Source: an uncultured Bacteroidales bacterium
GTDB taxonomy: Bacteria > Bacteroidota > Bacteroidia > Bacteroidales > Muribaculaceae
Assembly (NCBI GenBank): GCA_946412245.1
Contig: CAMKGM010000018.1
Coordinates: 1 to 45,168 of the forward strand
DNA length: 45,168 bases
Direction: 5' to 3'
Shown here: piece after piece, positions 32,135-41,461 of the stretch
How positions within the stretch are numbered: position 1 is the first letter of the stretch
Layout: each line of letters starts with the position of its first letter
Translations under genes and position numbers: made by a program
The notes under the pieces: generated by a model
What the model saw: the letters and a program-made list of their open reading frames with translations, nothing else
Databases searched by the model: none
Told to the model about the DNA's origin: nothing

Positions 32135-32863
32135 ATGGGACAGAAAGTAAATCCAATCAGCAATCGTTTAGGTATCATCCGTGGCTGGGACTCTAACTGG
32201 TACGGTGGTAGTAATTATGGAGATACTCTGCTCGAAGACAGCAAAATTCGCAAGTATCTTAAAGTGCGTCTCGCTAAGGCTAGCGTATCGCGCATCGTTA
32301 TCGAACGCACTCTCAAGCTGGTGACAATCACCATCTGCACCTCGCGTCCGGGCTTGATCATTGGCAAGGGTGGACAGGATGTCGATAAGCTCAAAGAAGA
32401 GCTCAAGAAACTCACTGAGAAAGAAGTTCAAATCAACATCTACGAAGTGAAGCGTCCCGAACTCGACGCACAAATCGTGGCTGCCAACATCGCTCACCAA
32501 ATCGAGGGCAAAATTGCCTATCGTCGTGCAGTGAAAATGGCTATCGCCTCTACTATGCGTCTGGGTGCCGAGGGTATCAAGGTTCAGGTCAGCGGTCGCC
32601 TCAACGGCGCCGAGATGGCTCGCTCTGAAATGTTTAAGGAAGGTCGTACTCCACTGCACACGCTCCGTGCCGACATCGACTACGCACTCGTGCCTGCACT
32701 CACTAAGGTGGGTCTCATTGGCATCAAGGTGTGGATTTGCCGTGGCGAAGTCTATGGCAAGCGCGACCTCGCTCCTAACTTTGCTAACAACACCAACGAG
32801 CGTCGCCCTGGTGGCAATGGACCACGTCGTGGCGGTTTCCGCAACAAGAAAAACAATCGTTAA
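32135..32863 (+). CDS. rpsC: Ribosomal protein S3 (uS3)
   Basis: 30S protein at the mRNA entry channel with helicase-assisting role; 242 residues. [18 protein letters not shown] at the start, a KH domain with [11 protein letters not shown], and the C-terminal domain ([30 protein letters not shown]). The tail is Gly/Arg/Asn-rich. It starts 9 bp after rplV. Confidence 0.98.
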   Translation: MGQKVNPISNRLGIIRGWDSNWYGGSNYGDTLLEDSKIRKYLKVRLAKASVSRIVIERTLKLVTITICTSRPGLIIGKGGQDVDKLKEELKKLTEKEVQINIYEVKRPELDAQIVAANIAHQIEGKIAYRRAVKMAIASTMRLGAEGIKVQVSGRLNGAEMARSEMFKEGRTPLHTLRADIDYALVPALTKVGLIGIKVWICRGEVYGKRDLAPNFANNTNERRPGGNGPRRGGFRNKKNNR

Positions 32864-32891
32864 ATTTCCACATTTTAACTCTTAATTAGAA

Positions 32892-33326
32892 ATGTTACAA
32901 CAACCGAAAAGATTAAGATATAGAAGACCTGCCGACGGTCGCAACCGCAAGTATGCGAAACGTGGCACGCAGCTCTCTTTCGGCGTGTTCGGCATCAAGG
33001 CTCTCGATAGCAAGTGGATTACCGCTCGCCAAATTGAGGCTGCCCGTGTGGCCGTGACTCGCTACATGCAGCGCGAAGGTCAGATTTGGGTTCGAATCTT
33101 CCCCCACAAGCCTTACACTCGCAAGCCCGCCGACGTGCGTATGGGTAAAGGTAAAGGTGACGTGGCCGGATATGTCGCACCGGTATTCCCCGGACGCATT
33201 CTCATCGAGGTCGATGGCGTGAGCTACGACATCGCTAAGGAAGCTCTGCGTCTGGCTGCTCAGAAACTCCCCATCCACACTAAGTTTGTGGTTGCACATG
33301 ATTATGATCCATCTCAAACCGTGTAA
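32892..33326 (+). CDS. rplP: Ribosomal protein L16 (uL16)
   Basis: 50S protein near the A-site tRNA elbow; 144 residues. [26 protein letters not shown], the RVFPHKP-type block ([24 protein letters not shown]) and the final helix are present. 28 bp after rpsC. Confidence 0.98.
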   Translation: MLQQPKRLRYRRPADGRNRKYAKRGTQLSFGVFGIKALDSKWITARQIEAARVAVTRYMQREGQIWVRIFPHKPYTRKPADVRMGKGKGDVAGYVAPVFPGRILIEVDGVSYDIAKEALRLAAQKLPIHTKFVVAHDYDPSQTV

Positions 33327-33339
33327 TTTTTAGTAGATT

Positions 33340-33540
33340 ATGAAAAAACAAGAATTAAGAGAATTGACCGACAAGGAACTCAAAGATCGTCTCGAAGCAG
33401 CCGAGAAAGAGTATGTGCAGATGAAAATTCAGCACACTATCTCTCCCCTCGATAATCCTGCTAAAATTACGCTTCAGAGAAGAAGTATTGCTCGCATGAA
33501 AACTGAAATTCGTGCACGTGAATTACAAATCAATAAATAA
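33340..33540 (+). CDS. rpmC: Ribosomal protein L29 (uL29)
   Basis: Small all-helical 50S protein beside the tunnel exit; 66 residues. It begins [20 protein letters not shown] and has the conserved [19 protein letters not shown] region. 13 bp after rplP, 11 bp before rpsQ. Confidence 0.96.
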   Translation: MKKQELRELTDKELKDRLEAAEKEYVQMKIQHTISPLDNPAKITLQRRSIARMKTEIRARELQINK

Positions 33541-33551
33541 TCCCAAACACG

Positions 33552-33809
33552 ATGGAGAAAAGAAATTTAAGAAAAGAAAGAATTGGGGTTGTTTCCAGCA
33601 ACAAGGGTGACAAATCGATCACTGTGACCATCAAGTGGAAAGAGAAACACCCAATCTATGGTAAGTTCGTCAACAAGACGAAGAAATACCATGCCCACGA
33701 TGAAAACAACGAGTGCAACGTGGGCGACACCGTTCGCCTCATGGAAACTCGTCCGTTGAGCAAAACCAAGAGATGGAGATTAGTTGAAATCATTGAAAAA
33801 GCTAAGTAA
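33552..33809 (+). CDS. rpsQ: Ribosomal protein S17 (uS17)
   Basis: OB-fold 30S assembly protein, 85 residues. [38 protein letters not shown] and the [18 protein letters not shown]-like end (here [12 protein letters not shown]) identify it. Two bases separate it from rplN. Confidence 0.97.
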   Translation: MEKRNLRKERIGVVSSNKGDKSITVTIKWKEKHPIYGKFVNKTKKYHAHDENNECNVGDTVRLMETRPLSKTKRWRLVEIIEKAK

Positions 33810-33811
33810 TT

Positions 33812-34177
33812 ATGATTCAGACAGAAAGTAGATTAACAGTAGCCGACAACAGCGGCGCTCGCGAAGTGCTCTGCATTCGCGTGCTCGGTGGCACTGGCAA
33901 GCGTTATGCTTCGGTGGGCGACACAATCGTCGTTACCGTCAAGAACGCCATTCCTGCCTCTGAAGTGAAGAAAGGCACTGTATCGCGTGCTGTGGTCGTG
34001 AGAACCAAGAAGGAAATTCGTCGTCAAGACGGCACCTACATCAGGTTCGATGACAATGCATGCGTGTTGATTAACAATACCGGTGAACTTAGAGGTACTC
34101 GTATCTTCGGTCCCGTTGCACGTGAACTACGTGCCACTAACATGAAGATTGTCTCTCTGGCTCCCGAAGTTCTTTAA
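33812..34177 (+). CDS. rplN: Ribosomal protein L14 (uL14)
   Basis: 50S protein forming an intersubunit bridge; 121 residues. [18 protein letters not shown], the [21 protein letters not shown] block and the [13 protein letters not shown] signature are intact. Start of the classical spc block, but with only 2 bp after rpsQ. Confidence 0.98.
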   Translation: MIQTESRLTVADNSGAREVLCIRVLGGTGKRYASVGDTIVVTVKNAIPASEVKKGTVSRAVVVRTKKEIRRQDGTYIRFDDNACVLINNTGELRGTRIFGPVARELRATNMKIVSLAPEVL

Positions 34178-34200
34178 TAGCTAATAAACAACACACAAAA

Positions 34201-34530
34201 ATGGCTAAATTACACATAAAAAAAGGTGATACAGTCTACGTGCTCGCAGGTGACGACAAGGGCAAGACCGGACGTGTACTCAGCGTCGACGCCAAGAAGT
34301 ACCGCGCTATCGTAGAAGGCATCAACATGGTATCTAAGAGTACCAAACCTAATGCCCAGCATCCACAAGGCGGCATCATCAAGATGGAAGCCCCCATTCA
34401 TCTGTCTAACCTCAACGTCGTTGACCCCAAGAGCGGACGCGACGCTAAGCCCACCCGTGTTGGCTTCAAGAAAGATGATAATGGCAAAACAGTTCGTTAT
34501 TCTAAAAAATCAGGAGAGGAGATTAAATAA
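34201..34530 (+). CDS. rplX: Ribosomal protein L24 (uL24)
   Basis: 50S assembly initiator, 109 residues, with the KOW motif in the N-terminal half ([20 protein letters not shown]). [20 protein letters not shown] and the end EEIK follow. Its TAA overlaps the rplE ATG by one base (TAATG). Confidence 0.97.
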   Translation: MAKLHIKKGDTVYVLAGDDKGKTGRVLSVDAKKYRAIVEGINMVSKSTKPNAQHPQGGIIKMEAPIHLSNLNVVDPKSGRDAKPTRVGFKKDDNGKTVRYSKKSGEEIK

Positions 34531-35069
34531 TGGCAACTACCCTTAAGAAACAATACGACGAGAAAATTGCTCCAGCTCTCATGAAGCAATTTAACTACAG
34601 CTCGCCTATGCAGATTCCTAAGCTTGTGAAAATCGTGCTCAACGAAGGTCTGGGCGACGCTACACAAGACAAGAAGATCATTGAAACTGCTATCAACGAG
34701 TTGACGACCATTACCGGACAAAAGGCTGTGCAGACACTTTCTAAGAAAGACATCTCTAACTTCCGAGTCCGCAAGAAAATGCCTATCGGTGCACGAGTGA
34801 CTCTGCGTCGTGACCGCATGTATGAGTTCATGGAACGTTTCATTCGCATCGCGCTGCCCCGTATCCGCGACTTCAAAGGCGTTGAGAGCAAACTCGACGG
34901 ACGTGGCAACTACACACTCGGTGTGTCTGAACAAATCATCTTCCCTGAAATCAACATCGACAACGTTAACAAGATGACCGGCATGAACATTACCTTCGTT
35001 ACTACAGCTAAAACCGACGAGGAAGGTTTTGCTCTGCTCAAGGAATTCGGTATTCCCTTTAAAAAATAA
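34530..35069 (+). CDS. rplE: Ribosomal protein L5 (uL5)
   Basis: 5S rRNA-binding protein of the central protuberance; 179 residues. MQIPKLVKIVLNEGLGDA, KKDISNFRVRKKMPIGARVTLR, and the C-terminal MNITFVTTAKTDEEGFALL. Coupled to rplX by the one-base overlap; a GGAG lies 15 bp upstream inside rplX. Confidence 0.97.
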   Translation: MATTLKKQYDEKIAPALMKQFNYSSPMQIPKLVKIVLNEGLGDATQDKKIIETAINELTTITGQKAVQTLSKKDISNFRVRKKMPIGARVTLRRDRMYEFMERFIRIALPRIRDFKGVESKLDGRGNYTLGVSEQIIFPEINIDNVNKMTGMNITFVTTAKTDEEGFALLKEFGIPFKK

Positions 35070-35094
35070 TTAAATTAATTTCAGTAATCACAGT

Positions 35095-35364
35095 ATGGCA
35101 AAAGAATCAATGAAAGCCCGTCAGGCTAAGAGAGAACGCTTGGTTGCTAAGTATGCCGCTAAACGTGCCGAACTCAAGAAAGCCGGCGACTACGCTGCTC
35201 TGCAGAAACTGCCCCACAACGCTTCGCCCGTCAGACTGCACAACATCTGCAAGATGTCTGGTCGTCCTAAAGGTTACATGCGTCAGTTTGGCATCTCACG
35301 CATCGACTTCCGTGAGATGGCTTCAGCAGGTCTCATTCCAGGCGTCAAGAAGGCAAGCTGGTAA
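35095..35364 (+). CDS. rpsN: Ribosomal protein S14 (uS14), zinc-free form
   Basis: 30S head protein, 89 residues. The C-terminal block [23 protein letters not shown] has a single Cys, so this is the long Cys-minus form that does not bind zinc. An 80-bp AT-rich gap, without clear structure, separates it from rpsH. Confidence 0.97.
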   Translation: MAKESMKARQAKRERLVAKYAAKRAELKKAGDYAALQKLPHNASPVRLHNICKMSGRPKGYMRQFGISRIDFREMASAGLIPGVKKASW

Positions 35365-35444
35365 TTTAATTATCTCAAGTGTTAAATCACAACAAGTATT
35401 TTAAATATTGTTCAGTTTTCTGAATCAATTTAAACTCAAAAACA

Positions 35445-35846
35445 ATGACTGATCCTATTGCAGATTATTTAACAAGATTGAGGAATGCGATCAAGGCACA
35501 GCACCGTGTCGTTGAAATCCCTTCTTCGAAATTGAAAAAAGAGATCACTAAGATCCTCTTTGAGCAGGGTTACATTCTCAACTACAAGTTCATCGAAACT
35601 GAGGATAGCCCTGTGGGCACCATCAAGATTGCCCTCAAGTACGATAGCGTCGACAAGGTAAGCGCTATCAAGAGCCTCACTCGTGTCTCTCGTCCCGGTT
35701 TGCGTCAGTACACCGGCTACAAGGACATGCCACGTGTGCTCAATGGTTTAGGTATCGCCATCCTTTCTACTTCCAAGGGCGTTATGACCAACAAGGAAGC
35801 TAAAGCTCAAAAGATTGGTGGCGAAGTTTTGTGTTACGTTTATTAA
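35445..35846 (+). CDS. rpsH: Ribosomal protein S8 (uS8)
   Basis: 30S central-domain protein, 133 residues; in E. coli it represses the spc operon. MTDPIADYLTRLRNAI at the start and the signature GIAILSTSKGVMTNKEA near the end. The longer gap in front of it is a possible regulatory spot, but I see no obvious hairpin there. Confidence 0.97.
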   Translation: MTDPIADYLTRLRNAIKAQHRVVEIPSSKLKKEITKILFEQGYILNYKFIETEDSPVGTIKIALKYDSVDKVSAIKSLTRVSRPGLRQYTGYKDMPRVLNGLGIAILSTSKGVMTNKEAKAQKIGGEVLCYVY

Positions 35847-35851
35847 TTTAT

Positions 35852-35857
35852 AGGAGG
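35852..35857 (+). promoter_or_regulatory. Strong Shine-Dalgarno site of rplF
   Basis: AGGAGG lies 8 nt before the ATG at 35866, a full anti-SD complement in a lineage where this is rare. Confidence 0.7.
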
Positions 35858-35865
35858 TTAAGATT

Positions 35866-36420
35866 ATGTCAAGAATAGGAAAATTGCCAATCGAGATACC
35901 TGCTGGCGTAACAGTAGACATTAAAGACAATTTTGTGACCGTAAAAGGACCCAAGGGTGAACTCAAACAATCGGTCAACCCCAACATCAAACTCGAAATC
36001 AAGGACAACGAACTCATCGTTTCGCGACCCGACGACTCTAAGGAGTCTCGCGCTCAGCACGGTCTGTATCGCGCGCTGCTCAACAACATGATTGTCGGCG
36101 TTAGCACCGGTTTCAAGAAAGAGATGGAAATCGTGGGTGTCGGTTATCGCGCTACCTCTAATGGACAAGTGCTCGAGCTCAACCTCGGCTACTCTCACAC
36201 TATTTATATGCAAATGCCTCCCGAAGTTAAAGTCGAGGCCAAGAGTGAGCGTAACAAAAACCCGCTCATCACGCTCGAGTCAGCCGACAAGCAACTTCTG
36301 GGTCAGATCTGCGCTAAGATTCGCTCTTTCCGCAAACCTGAACCTTACAAAGGCAAAGGTATTAAGTTCGTCGGTGAAGTCATTCGCCGCAAGTCTGGTA
36401 AAACGGCAGCTGCCAAATAA
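35866..36420 (+). CDS. rplF: Ribosomal protein L6 (uL6)
   Basis: 50S protein near the GTPase centre; 184 residues, two repeated folds. MSRIGKLPIEIPAGVTV and the signature PEPYKGKGIKFVGEVIRRKSGKT region identify it. Preceded by a full Shine-Dalgarno site; 15 bp before rplR. Confidence 0.98.
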   Translation: MSRIGKLPIEIPAGVTVDIKDNFVTVKGPKGELKQSVNPNIKLEIKDNELIVSRPDDSKESRAQHGLYRALLNNMIVGVSTGFKKEMEIVGVGYRATSNGQVLELNLGYSHTIYMQMPPEVKVEAKSERNKNPLITLESADKQLLGQICAKIRSFRKPEPYKGKGIKFVGEVIRRKSGKTAAAK

Positions 36421-36435
36421 AAATTACTTCGCATT

Positions 36436-36777
36436 ATGGTATCAAAAATTCAAAGACGAAATAAGATCAAAGCTCGCATTCGCGGTAAGATCAGTGGCAC
36501 TCCCGAGCGTCCCCGCTTGAGCGTGTTCCGCAGCAACAAGCAAATCTATGCCCAGGTCATCGACGACCAGGCCGGACGCACTCTCGTCTCTGCTTCTTCT
36601 AAGGGCATCACTGAGGGTAACAAGTCTCAGATTGCTGAAATGGTGGGTGAGGCAGTTGCTAAAAAGGCACTCGAGGCTGGTATCAGCACCGTAGTGTTCG
36701 ACCGCAACGGTTTCTTGTTCCACGGTAGAGTTAAATCATTGGCCGACGGCGCTCGCAAAGGCGGTCTTAAATTCTAA
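36436..36777 (+). CDS. rplR: Ribosomal protein L18 (uL18)
   Basis: 5S rRNA-binding protein, 113 residues. It has [21 protein letters not shown] and the end [18 protein letters not shown]. 15 bp after rplF and 5 bp before rpsE. Confidence 0.97.
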   Translation: MVSKIQRRNKIKARIRGKISGTPERPRLSVFRSNKQIYAQVIDDQAGRTLVSASSKGITEGNKSQIAEMVGEAVAKKALEAGISTVVFDRNGFLFHGRVKSLADGARKGGLKF

Positions 36778-36782
36778 TCAAC

Positions 36783-37301
36783 ATGGTAAAGAAATATAAT
36801 AGAGTTAAGATTAATAGCGACATCGAACTCAAAGATCGCCTCGTGGCTATCAACCGCACCACCAAGGTTACTAAGGGTGGTCGCACGTTCACGTTCGCTG
36901 CTATTGTTGTCGTCGGTGACGGCAACGGTATCATTGGTTACGGCCTCGGTAAAGCCAACGAGGTCACTACTGCCATCGCCAAGGGCGTGGAAGTAGCCAA
37001 GAAAAATCTCATCAAGGTTCCCGTGCACAAAGGCACCATTCCTCACGAACAGACCGCCAAGTTCGGTGGCTCACGCATCATCATGCAACCCGCTACTCCA
37101 GGTACCGGTGTGAAGGCCGGTGGTGCTATGCGTGCCGTTCTTGAAAGCGTCGGTATCACCGATGTCATCTGTAAGTCTAAAGGGTCTTCTAACCCCCACA
37201 ACCTCGTGAAAGCCACAGTCGCTGCTCTCAGCGAGCTCCGTAGCCCGCAACAAATCGCGCACCTCCGTGGCATCTCTCTGGATAAAGTGTTTAACGGATA
37301 A
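36783..37301 (+). CDS. rpsE: Ribosomal protein S5 (uS5)
   Basis: 30S accuracy protein at the mRNA entry; 172 residues. [26 protein letters not shown] and the C-terminal [20 protein letters not shown] are the family blocks. 17 bp before the rpmD ATG. Confidence 0.98.
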   Translation: MVKKYNRVKINSDIELKDRLVAINRTTKVTKGGRTFTFAAIVVVGDGNGIIGYGLGKANEVTTAIAKGVEVAKKNLIKVPVHKGTIPHEQTAKFGGSRIIMQPATPGTGVKAGGAMRAVLESVGITDVICKSKGSSNPHNLVKATVAALSELRSPQQIAHLRGISLDKVFNG

Positions 37302-37318
37302 TATTAAAGTTGACTACT

Positions 37319-37498
37319 ATGGCAAAAATTCTTATCAAACAAGTCGTCAGCAGAATCAATCGTCCTGCTAACCAGAAGAAAACTCTCGACGCTCTCGGAC
37401 TTCACAAACTCAACCAAACCGTCGAGAAAGAGGCTACTCCACAAATCTTAGGAATGATTAACAAAGTTCGCCACCTCGTTGAGGTGAAAAACGCTTAA
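37319..37498 (+). CDS. rpmD: Ribosomal protein L30 (uL30)
   Basis: Small 50S protein, 59 residues: [33 protein letters not shown], and HLVEVK near the end. The ATG at 37319 is preferred to an in-frame TTG at 37310. Confidence 0.96.
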   Translation: MAKILIKQVVSRINRPANQKKTLDALGLHKLNQTVEKEATPQILGMINKVRHLVEVKNA

Positions 37499-37510
37499 TA
37501 ATTTTGCACT

Positions 37511-37957
37511 ATGGAATTAAGTAATTTACAACCAGCAGTTGGTTCAAATAAGCCAAAACGTCGCAAAGGACGTGGTCCCGGTTCGGGCAAAGGCGGCACT
37601 TCTACTCGTGGACACAAGGGCGCAAAGTCGCGTTCAGGTTACAAGAAGAAAGTCGGTTTTGAAGGTGGTCAGATGCCTCTCCAGCGCCGAGTTCCTAAAT
37701 ACGGCTTCAAGAATATTAACCGTGTTGAATACAAGGCTATCAACATTAAGACTATCGACGAACTTGCTACTAACAAGAACCTCGATAAGGTAACTCTTGC
37801 CGACCTCATGCAAGCTGGTATGATTCGCAAGAACCAGCTCGTCAAAATCCTTGCTGTCGGTTCGATGTCTAAGAAAGTCGATGTCGAAGCTCACGCTTTC
37901 TCTAAGAAAGCCGAGGAAATTATTGCTGCAGCCGGTGGTTCAATAGAAAAAGTTTAA
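37511..37957 (+). CDS. rplO: Ribosomal protein L15 (uL15)
   Basis: Late-assembly 50S protein, 148 residues. The Gly/Lys-rich N-terminal extension (RRKGRGPGSGKGGTSTRGHKG) threads the 23S rRNA, and FEGGQMPLQRRVPKYGF is the signature. secY starts 6 bp later. Confidence 0.98.
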   Translation: MELSNLQPAVGSNKPKRRKGRGPGSGKGGTSTRGHKGAKSRSGYKKKVGFEGGQMPLQRRVPKYGFKNINRVEYKAINIKTIDELATNKNLDKVTLADLMQAGMIRKNQLVKILAVGSMSKKVDVEAHAFSKKAEEIIAAAGGSIEKV

Positions 37958-37963
37958 TAAACA

Positions 37964-39301
37964 ATGAAACTGATTCAAACTATCAAGAATATCTGGAAGA
38001 TTGAGGACCTGCGCAAGCGACTCATCATCACATTCTCATTCATCGTTATCTATCGATTCGGATGTCATGTGGTCCTGCCCGGTCTCAACCCCGCCGATCT
38101 CGACGCTATGCGCAAGTTCACCAGCGGTGGACTCATGCAGCTGCTCGATATGTTCAGCGGTGGTGCTTTCTCCCAGGCTTCGATTTTCGCCCTGGGTATC
38201 ATGCCCTACATCACCGCATCTATCGTTATTCAACTCTTGGGCATGGTTGTGCCCAGCTTCCAGAAGATGCAGCGTGAAGGCGAAAGCGGACGCATGAAAC
38301 TGAACCAGTATACACGCTATCTCACCGTGCTCATACTGCTCGTTCAGGCTCCTGCCTATCTTGTTAACCTCAAGTATCAGGTCATGCAGGCAGGTGGAAC
38401 AGTGGAGATGGGGTTCTGGCCCATGCTCTACCTCACCATCGTCCTCACCGCTGGCGCAATGTTCATCATGTGGCTCGGTGAGAAAATCACCGACAAGGGT
38501 ATTGGCAACGGTATCTCCATGATCATCCTCGTGGGTATCATCGCACGCTTCCCCGGTGCTCTCGTTCAGGAATTCACCTCTCGACTCACCACAGCTCAAG
38601 GTGGACTCGTCATGTTCCTCATCGAGATTATCCTGCTCTTCGCTGTCACCGCAGGTGCTGTCATGCTCACTCAAGGCACACGCAAAGTGCCCGTGCAGTA
38701 TGCTAAGCGCATCGTTGGCAACAAGCAGTATGGTGGCGCCCGTCAGTACATTCCTCTCAAGGTCAATGCCGCTAATGTGATGCCTATCATCTTCGCTCAG
38801 GCTTTGATGTTCATCCCCATCACACTTGCAGGCTTCGGAGCTAGCCAAAACGAAAGCGGCTTCCTGGCAAGCATGGCTCGCACCTTTGGAAATATGGACG
38901 GTTTCTGGTATAACCTCGTCTACTTCATTCTTATCGTCGCCTTCACCTACTTCTACACAGCCATCACAGTGCGACCCACTCAAATGGCCGAGGAGATGAA
39001 GAAAAACAGCGGTTTCATCCCTGGTATCAAGCCCGGTAAGAAGACTGCAGACTACCTCGACTCCATCATGTCACGCATCACACTGCCGGGTTCTATCTTC
39101 CTCGGTATCGTGGCTATCATGCCCGCCTTTGCGCGACAGTTCGGCGTCAGCCAGAATTTTGCTCAGTTCTTTGGCGGCACTTCGCTACTCATTACCGTGG
39201 GCGTCGTGCTCGACACACTTCAGCAGATTGAGACACACTTGATGATGCATCACTACGACGGCCTCATGAAATCAGGCAAAGTCAAGGGACGCACTCAATA
39301 A
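37964..39301 (+). CDS. secY: Protein translocase channel subunit SecY
   Basis: Inner-membrane Sec channel; 445 residues with about ten membrane helices. VIYRFGCHVVLPGLNP in TM1 and plug region, FALGIMPYITASIVIQLL in TM2, TRYLTVLILLVQAPAYL, and the cytoplasmic loop RKVPVQYAKR are typical. It would export the many signal-peptide proteins in this window. Standard position after rplO. Confidence 0.98.
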   Translation: MKLIQTIKNIWKIEDLRKRLIITFSFIVIYRFGCHVVLPGLNPADLDAMRKFTSGGLMQLLDMFSGGAFSQASIFALGIMPYITASIVIQLLGMVVPSFQKMQREGESGRMKLNQYTRYLTVLILLVQAPAYLVNLKYQVMQAGGTVEMGFWPMLYLTIVLTAGAMFIMWLGEKITDKGIGNGISMIILVGIIARFPGALVQEFTSRLTTAQGGLVMFLIEIILLFAVTAGAVMLTQGTRKVPVQYAKRIVGNKQYGGARQYIPLKVNAANVMPIIFAQALMFIPITLAGFGASQNESGFLASMARTFGNMDGFWYNLVYFILIVAFTYFYTAITVRPTQMAEEMKKNSGFIPGIKPGKKTADYLDSIMSRITLPGSIFLGIVAIMPAFARQFGVSQNFAQFFGGTSLLITVGVVLDTLQQIETHLMMHHYDGLMKSGKVKGRTQ

Positions 39302-39334
39302 TCAGTAGTATTACATCGCATTAAGAAGTATTAG

Positions 39335-40120
39335 ATGATTTATCTCAAGACAGATGAACAGATAGAGCTTCTGCGTGAAGCTAACCTTGTGGTGGCACGC
39401 ACTCTCGGCGAACTCGCCAAGTGGGTGGCACCCGGGGTTACTACACGTCGACTTAACCAGATTGCCGACGAATTCATACGCTCTCAAAACGCGGTACCCG
39501 GATTCCTCGGACTCTATGGATTCCCCGCTTCAGTCTGCATCTCAGTCAACGAGACCATCGTTCACGGCATCCCTTCTAACTATGCCCTCGAGGACGGTGA
39601 CATCGTCTCAATTGATTGCGGTGCCGTCACTCAATCCGGTTACAACGGCGACTCTACCTACACCTATCCCGTGGGCAACGTCGCTCCCGAGACCATCCAA
39701 CTCCTGCGCACAACCAAGCAGTCACTCTACGAAGGTATCGCTATGGCTGTGCCCGGAAATAGGGTGGGGGACATTGGCTACACCATTCAGCGCTTCTGTG
39801 AGCAACGAGGCTACAGCGTCGTGCGTGAACTCTGCGGACATGGTGTCGGCAAAAAACTGCACGAGGATCCCGACGTGCCTAACTACGGCCGCCGCGGCAC
39901 CGGACCGCTCATCAAGAACGGTATGTGCATCGCCATCGAGCCAATGATTAACATGGGCAGCAAGAACATCGTCATTGAACGCGACGGATGGACAACTCGA
40001 ACCAAGGACCGTAAACCTTCGGCTCACTACGAGCACTCCATCGCCGTCCACAATGGCAAGCCCGATATACTTTCTTCTTTCGACTTCGTTCAGGAAGTAC
40101 TCGGTGACCGCTTTATTTGA
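39335..40120 (+). CDS. map: Methionine aminopeptidase type I
   Basis: Cytoplasmic metalloenzyme removing N-terminal Met; 261 residues. The five metal ligands are visible: Asp94 (SIDCGA), Asp106 (GYNGDST), His169 (CGHGVGKKLHE), Glu202 (IAIEPM) and Glu233 (YEHSIAV); His77 (VHGIP) is the substrate-binding His. 33 bp after secY, as in many Bacteroidetes. Confidence 0.97.
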   Translation: MIYLKTDEQIELLREANLVVARTLGELAKWVAPGVTTRRLNQIADEFIRSQNAVPGFLGLYGFPASVCISVNETIVHGIPSNYALEDGDIVSIDCGAVTQSGYNGDSTYTYPVGNVAPETIQLLRTTKQSLYEGIAMAVPGNRVGDIGYTIQRFCEQRGYSVVRELCGHGVGKKLHEDPDVPNYGRRGTGPLIKNGMCIAIEPMINMGSKNIVIERDGWTTRTKDRKPSAHYEHSIAVHNGKPDILSSFDFVQEVLGDRFI

Positions 40121-40153
40121 TTTCATCAGTTTTAATCATTCTTAATATCTACT

Positions 40154-40372
40154 ATGTCTAAACAAACTGCAATTGAACAAGATGGAACTATCGTTGAGGC
40201 TCTCTCTAACGCCATGTTCCGCGTCGAACTCGAAAACGGACATCAGATCACCGCTCACATCTCTGGCAAGATGCGCATGCACTACATCAAAATCTTGCCC
40301 GGCGATAAAGTCAAGGTCGAAATGTCTCCCTACGATTTAACCAAAGGTAGAATTGCATTCAGATACAAATAA
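40154..40372 (+). CDS. infA: Translation initiation factor IF-1
   Basis: OB-fold factor binding the 30S A site; 72 residues, the standard length. [41 protein letters not shown] and the end KGRIAFRYK match the family. 33 bp after map, 13 bp before rpmJ. Confidence 0.98.
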   Translation: MSKQTAIEQDGTIVEALSNAMFRVELENGHQITAHISGKMRMHYIKILPGDKVKVEMSPYDLTKGRIAFRYK

Positions 40373-40385
40373 AAACTTTACTAAC

Positions 40386-40502
40386 ATGAAAGTAAGAGCT
40401 TCAATAAAAAAACGTACCCCAGACTGCAAAATCGTGCGTCGCAAAGGGCGTCTTTACGTGATAAATAAGAAAAATCCTAAGATGAAGATGCGTCAAGGAT
40501 AA
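40386..40502 (+). CDS. rpmJ: Ribosomal protein L36 (bL36), zinc-free form
   Basis: ATG at 40386 encodes 38 residues, [20 protein letters not shown] then [18 protein letters not shown], with TAA at 40500-40502. It is short and easily missed. Only one of the Cys/His zinc ligands of the classical form remains (Cys14), so it is the non-zinc variant usual in this phylum. Confidence 0.95.
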   Translation: MKVRASIKKRTPDCKIVRRKGRLYVINKKNPKMKMRQG

Positions 40503-40510
40503 ATTTTTAC

Positions 40511-40518
40511 TAATTTTG
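40511..40518 (+). promoter_or_regulatory. Possible internal promoter (-7 element) before rpsM
   Basis: TAATTTTG matches TAnnTTTG 20 bp before the rpsM ATG, in the 36-bp gap after rpmJ. No TTTG is visible at -33, so any activity would be weak. Confidence 0.35.
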
Positions 40519-40538
40519 CAAAAAATTTCATTTATTAT

Positions 40539-40919
40539 ATGGCAGTAAGAATCGTCGGGGTTGATTTGCCCCAAAACAAACGTGGCGTTATCGCTTTGAC
40601 CTATATCTTTGGTATTGGTCGCAGCTCTGCAGCCACCATCTTGGCTAAAGCCGGTGTCAACGAAGACACCAAGGTGAAAGATTGGACCGATGCCGAGGCC
40701 GCAAAGGTTCGCGAAGTCATCGGTGAAAACTACAAGGTCGAAGGTGACCTGCGCAGCGAGGTTCAAATGAACATCAAGCGACTCATGGACATCGGTTGCT
40801 ATCGTGGCATCCGTCACCGCATCGGTCTTCCCGTTCGCGGTCAGAGCACTAAAAACAATGCACGCACCCGCAAGGGACGCAAGAAAACTGTTGCTAACAA
40901 GAAGAAAGCTACTAAATAA
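40539..40919 (+). CDS. rpsM: Ribosomal protein S13 (uS13)
   Basis: 30S head protein in the intersubunit bridge; 126 residues. [25 protein letters not shown], and the basic tail with [25 protein letters not shown]. First gene of the classical alpha block. Confidence 0.98.
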   Translation: MAVRIVGVDLPQNKRGVIALTYIFGIGRSSAATILAKAGVNEDTKVKDWTDAEAAKVREVIGENYKVEGDLRSEVQMNIKRLMDIGCYRGIRHRIGLPVRGQSTKNNARTRKGRKKTVANKKKATK

Positions 40920-40928
40920 TATTAAAGT

Positions 40929-41318
40929 ATGGCAAAAAAGACAGTCGCATCAAAAAAGAGAGTTGTTAAAGTCGACGGAGTCGGACAACTGCACGTTCAC
41001 TCTTCTTTTAACAACATTATTGTGTGCCTCGCTAACAGTGAGGGACAGGTCATTTCATGGTCATCCGCTGGCAAGATGGGCTTCCGCGGCTCCAAGAAGA
41101 ACACTCCCTACGCAGCTCAAATGGCTGCTCAGGATTGCGCTAAGGTCGCTTACGACCTCGGACTTCGTAAAGTCAAAGCCTATGTCAAGGGACCCGGTAA
41201 CGGACGCGAATCTGCTATCCGCACCATCCACGGTGCCGGCATCGCTGTCACTGAAATTATCGACGTTACTCCGCTTCCACATAACGGATGCCGTCCTCCC
41301 AAGAGAAGAAGAGTTTAA
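40929..41318 (+). CDS. rpsK: Ribosomal protein S11 (uS11)
   Basis: 30S platform protein, 129 residues. [36 protein letters not shown] and the C-terminal [12 protein letters not shown] signature. 9 bp after rpsM; a 143-bp gap follows. Confidence 0.98.
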   Translation: MAKKTVASKKRVVKVDGVGQLHVHSSFNNIIVCLANSEGQVISWSSAGKMGFRGSKKNTPYAAQMAAQDCAKVAYDLGLRKVKAYVKGPGNGRESAIRTIHGAGIAVTEIIDVTPLPHNGCRPPKRRRV

Positions 41319-41461
41319 TCATTTCATTATCCTCAATTCTCCTTTTTCATTCATTTTTTTCGAATCTTCGTCAGTGAATAGATTGCAACACTTTAACAAC
41401 CTCTCTGCAGTCGCGGCTGCACTGGCTTGATTCAGTTTTTCAACTTTAATAATTTAGAAAA
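41319..41461 (+). promoter_or_regulatory. Long rpsK-rpsD gap, candidate S4 leader
   Basis: This 143-bp gap is unusual in an otherwise tight operon. TGCAG (41406-41410) pairs with CTGCA (41417-41421), and AATCT (41363-41367) with AGATT (41380-41384). Pyrimidine-rich stretches lie before them. S4 autoregulation through mRNA is well known, and I recall a described S4 leader class in Bacteroidia, which I cannot verify here. Confidence 0.45.

Noticed and set aside
38036-38983. Long minus-strand frame opposite secY
   Set aside because: His/Glu/Asp-rich composition typical of the antisense of a membrane-protein gene; no start context and the sense gene is certain.
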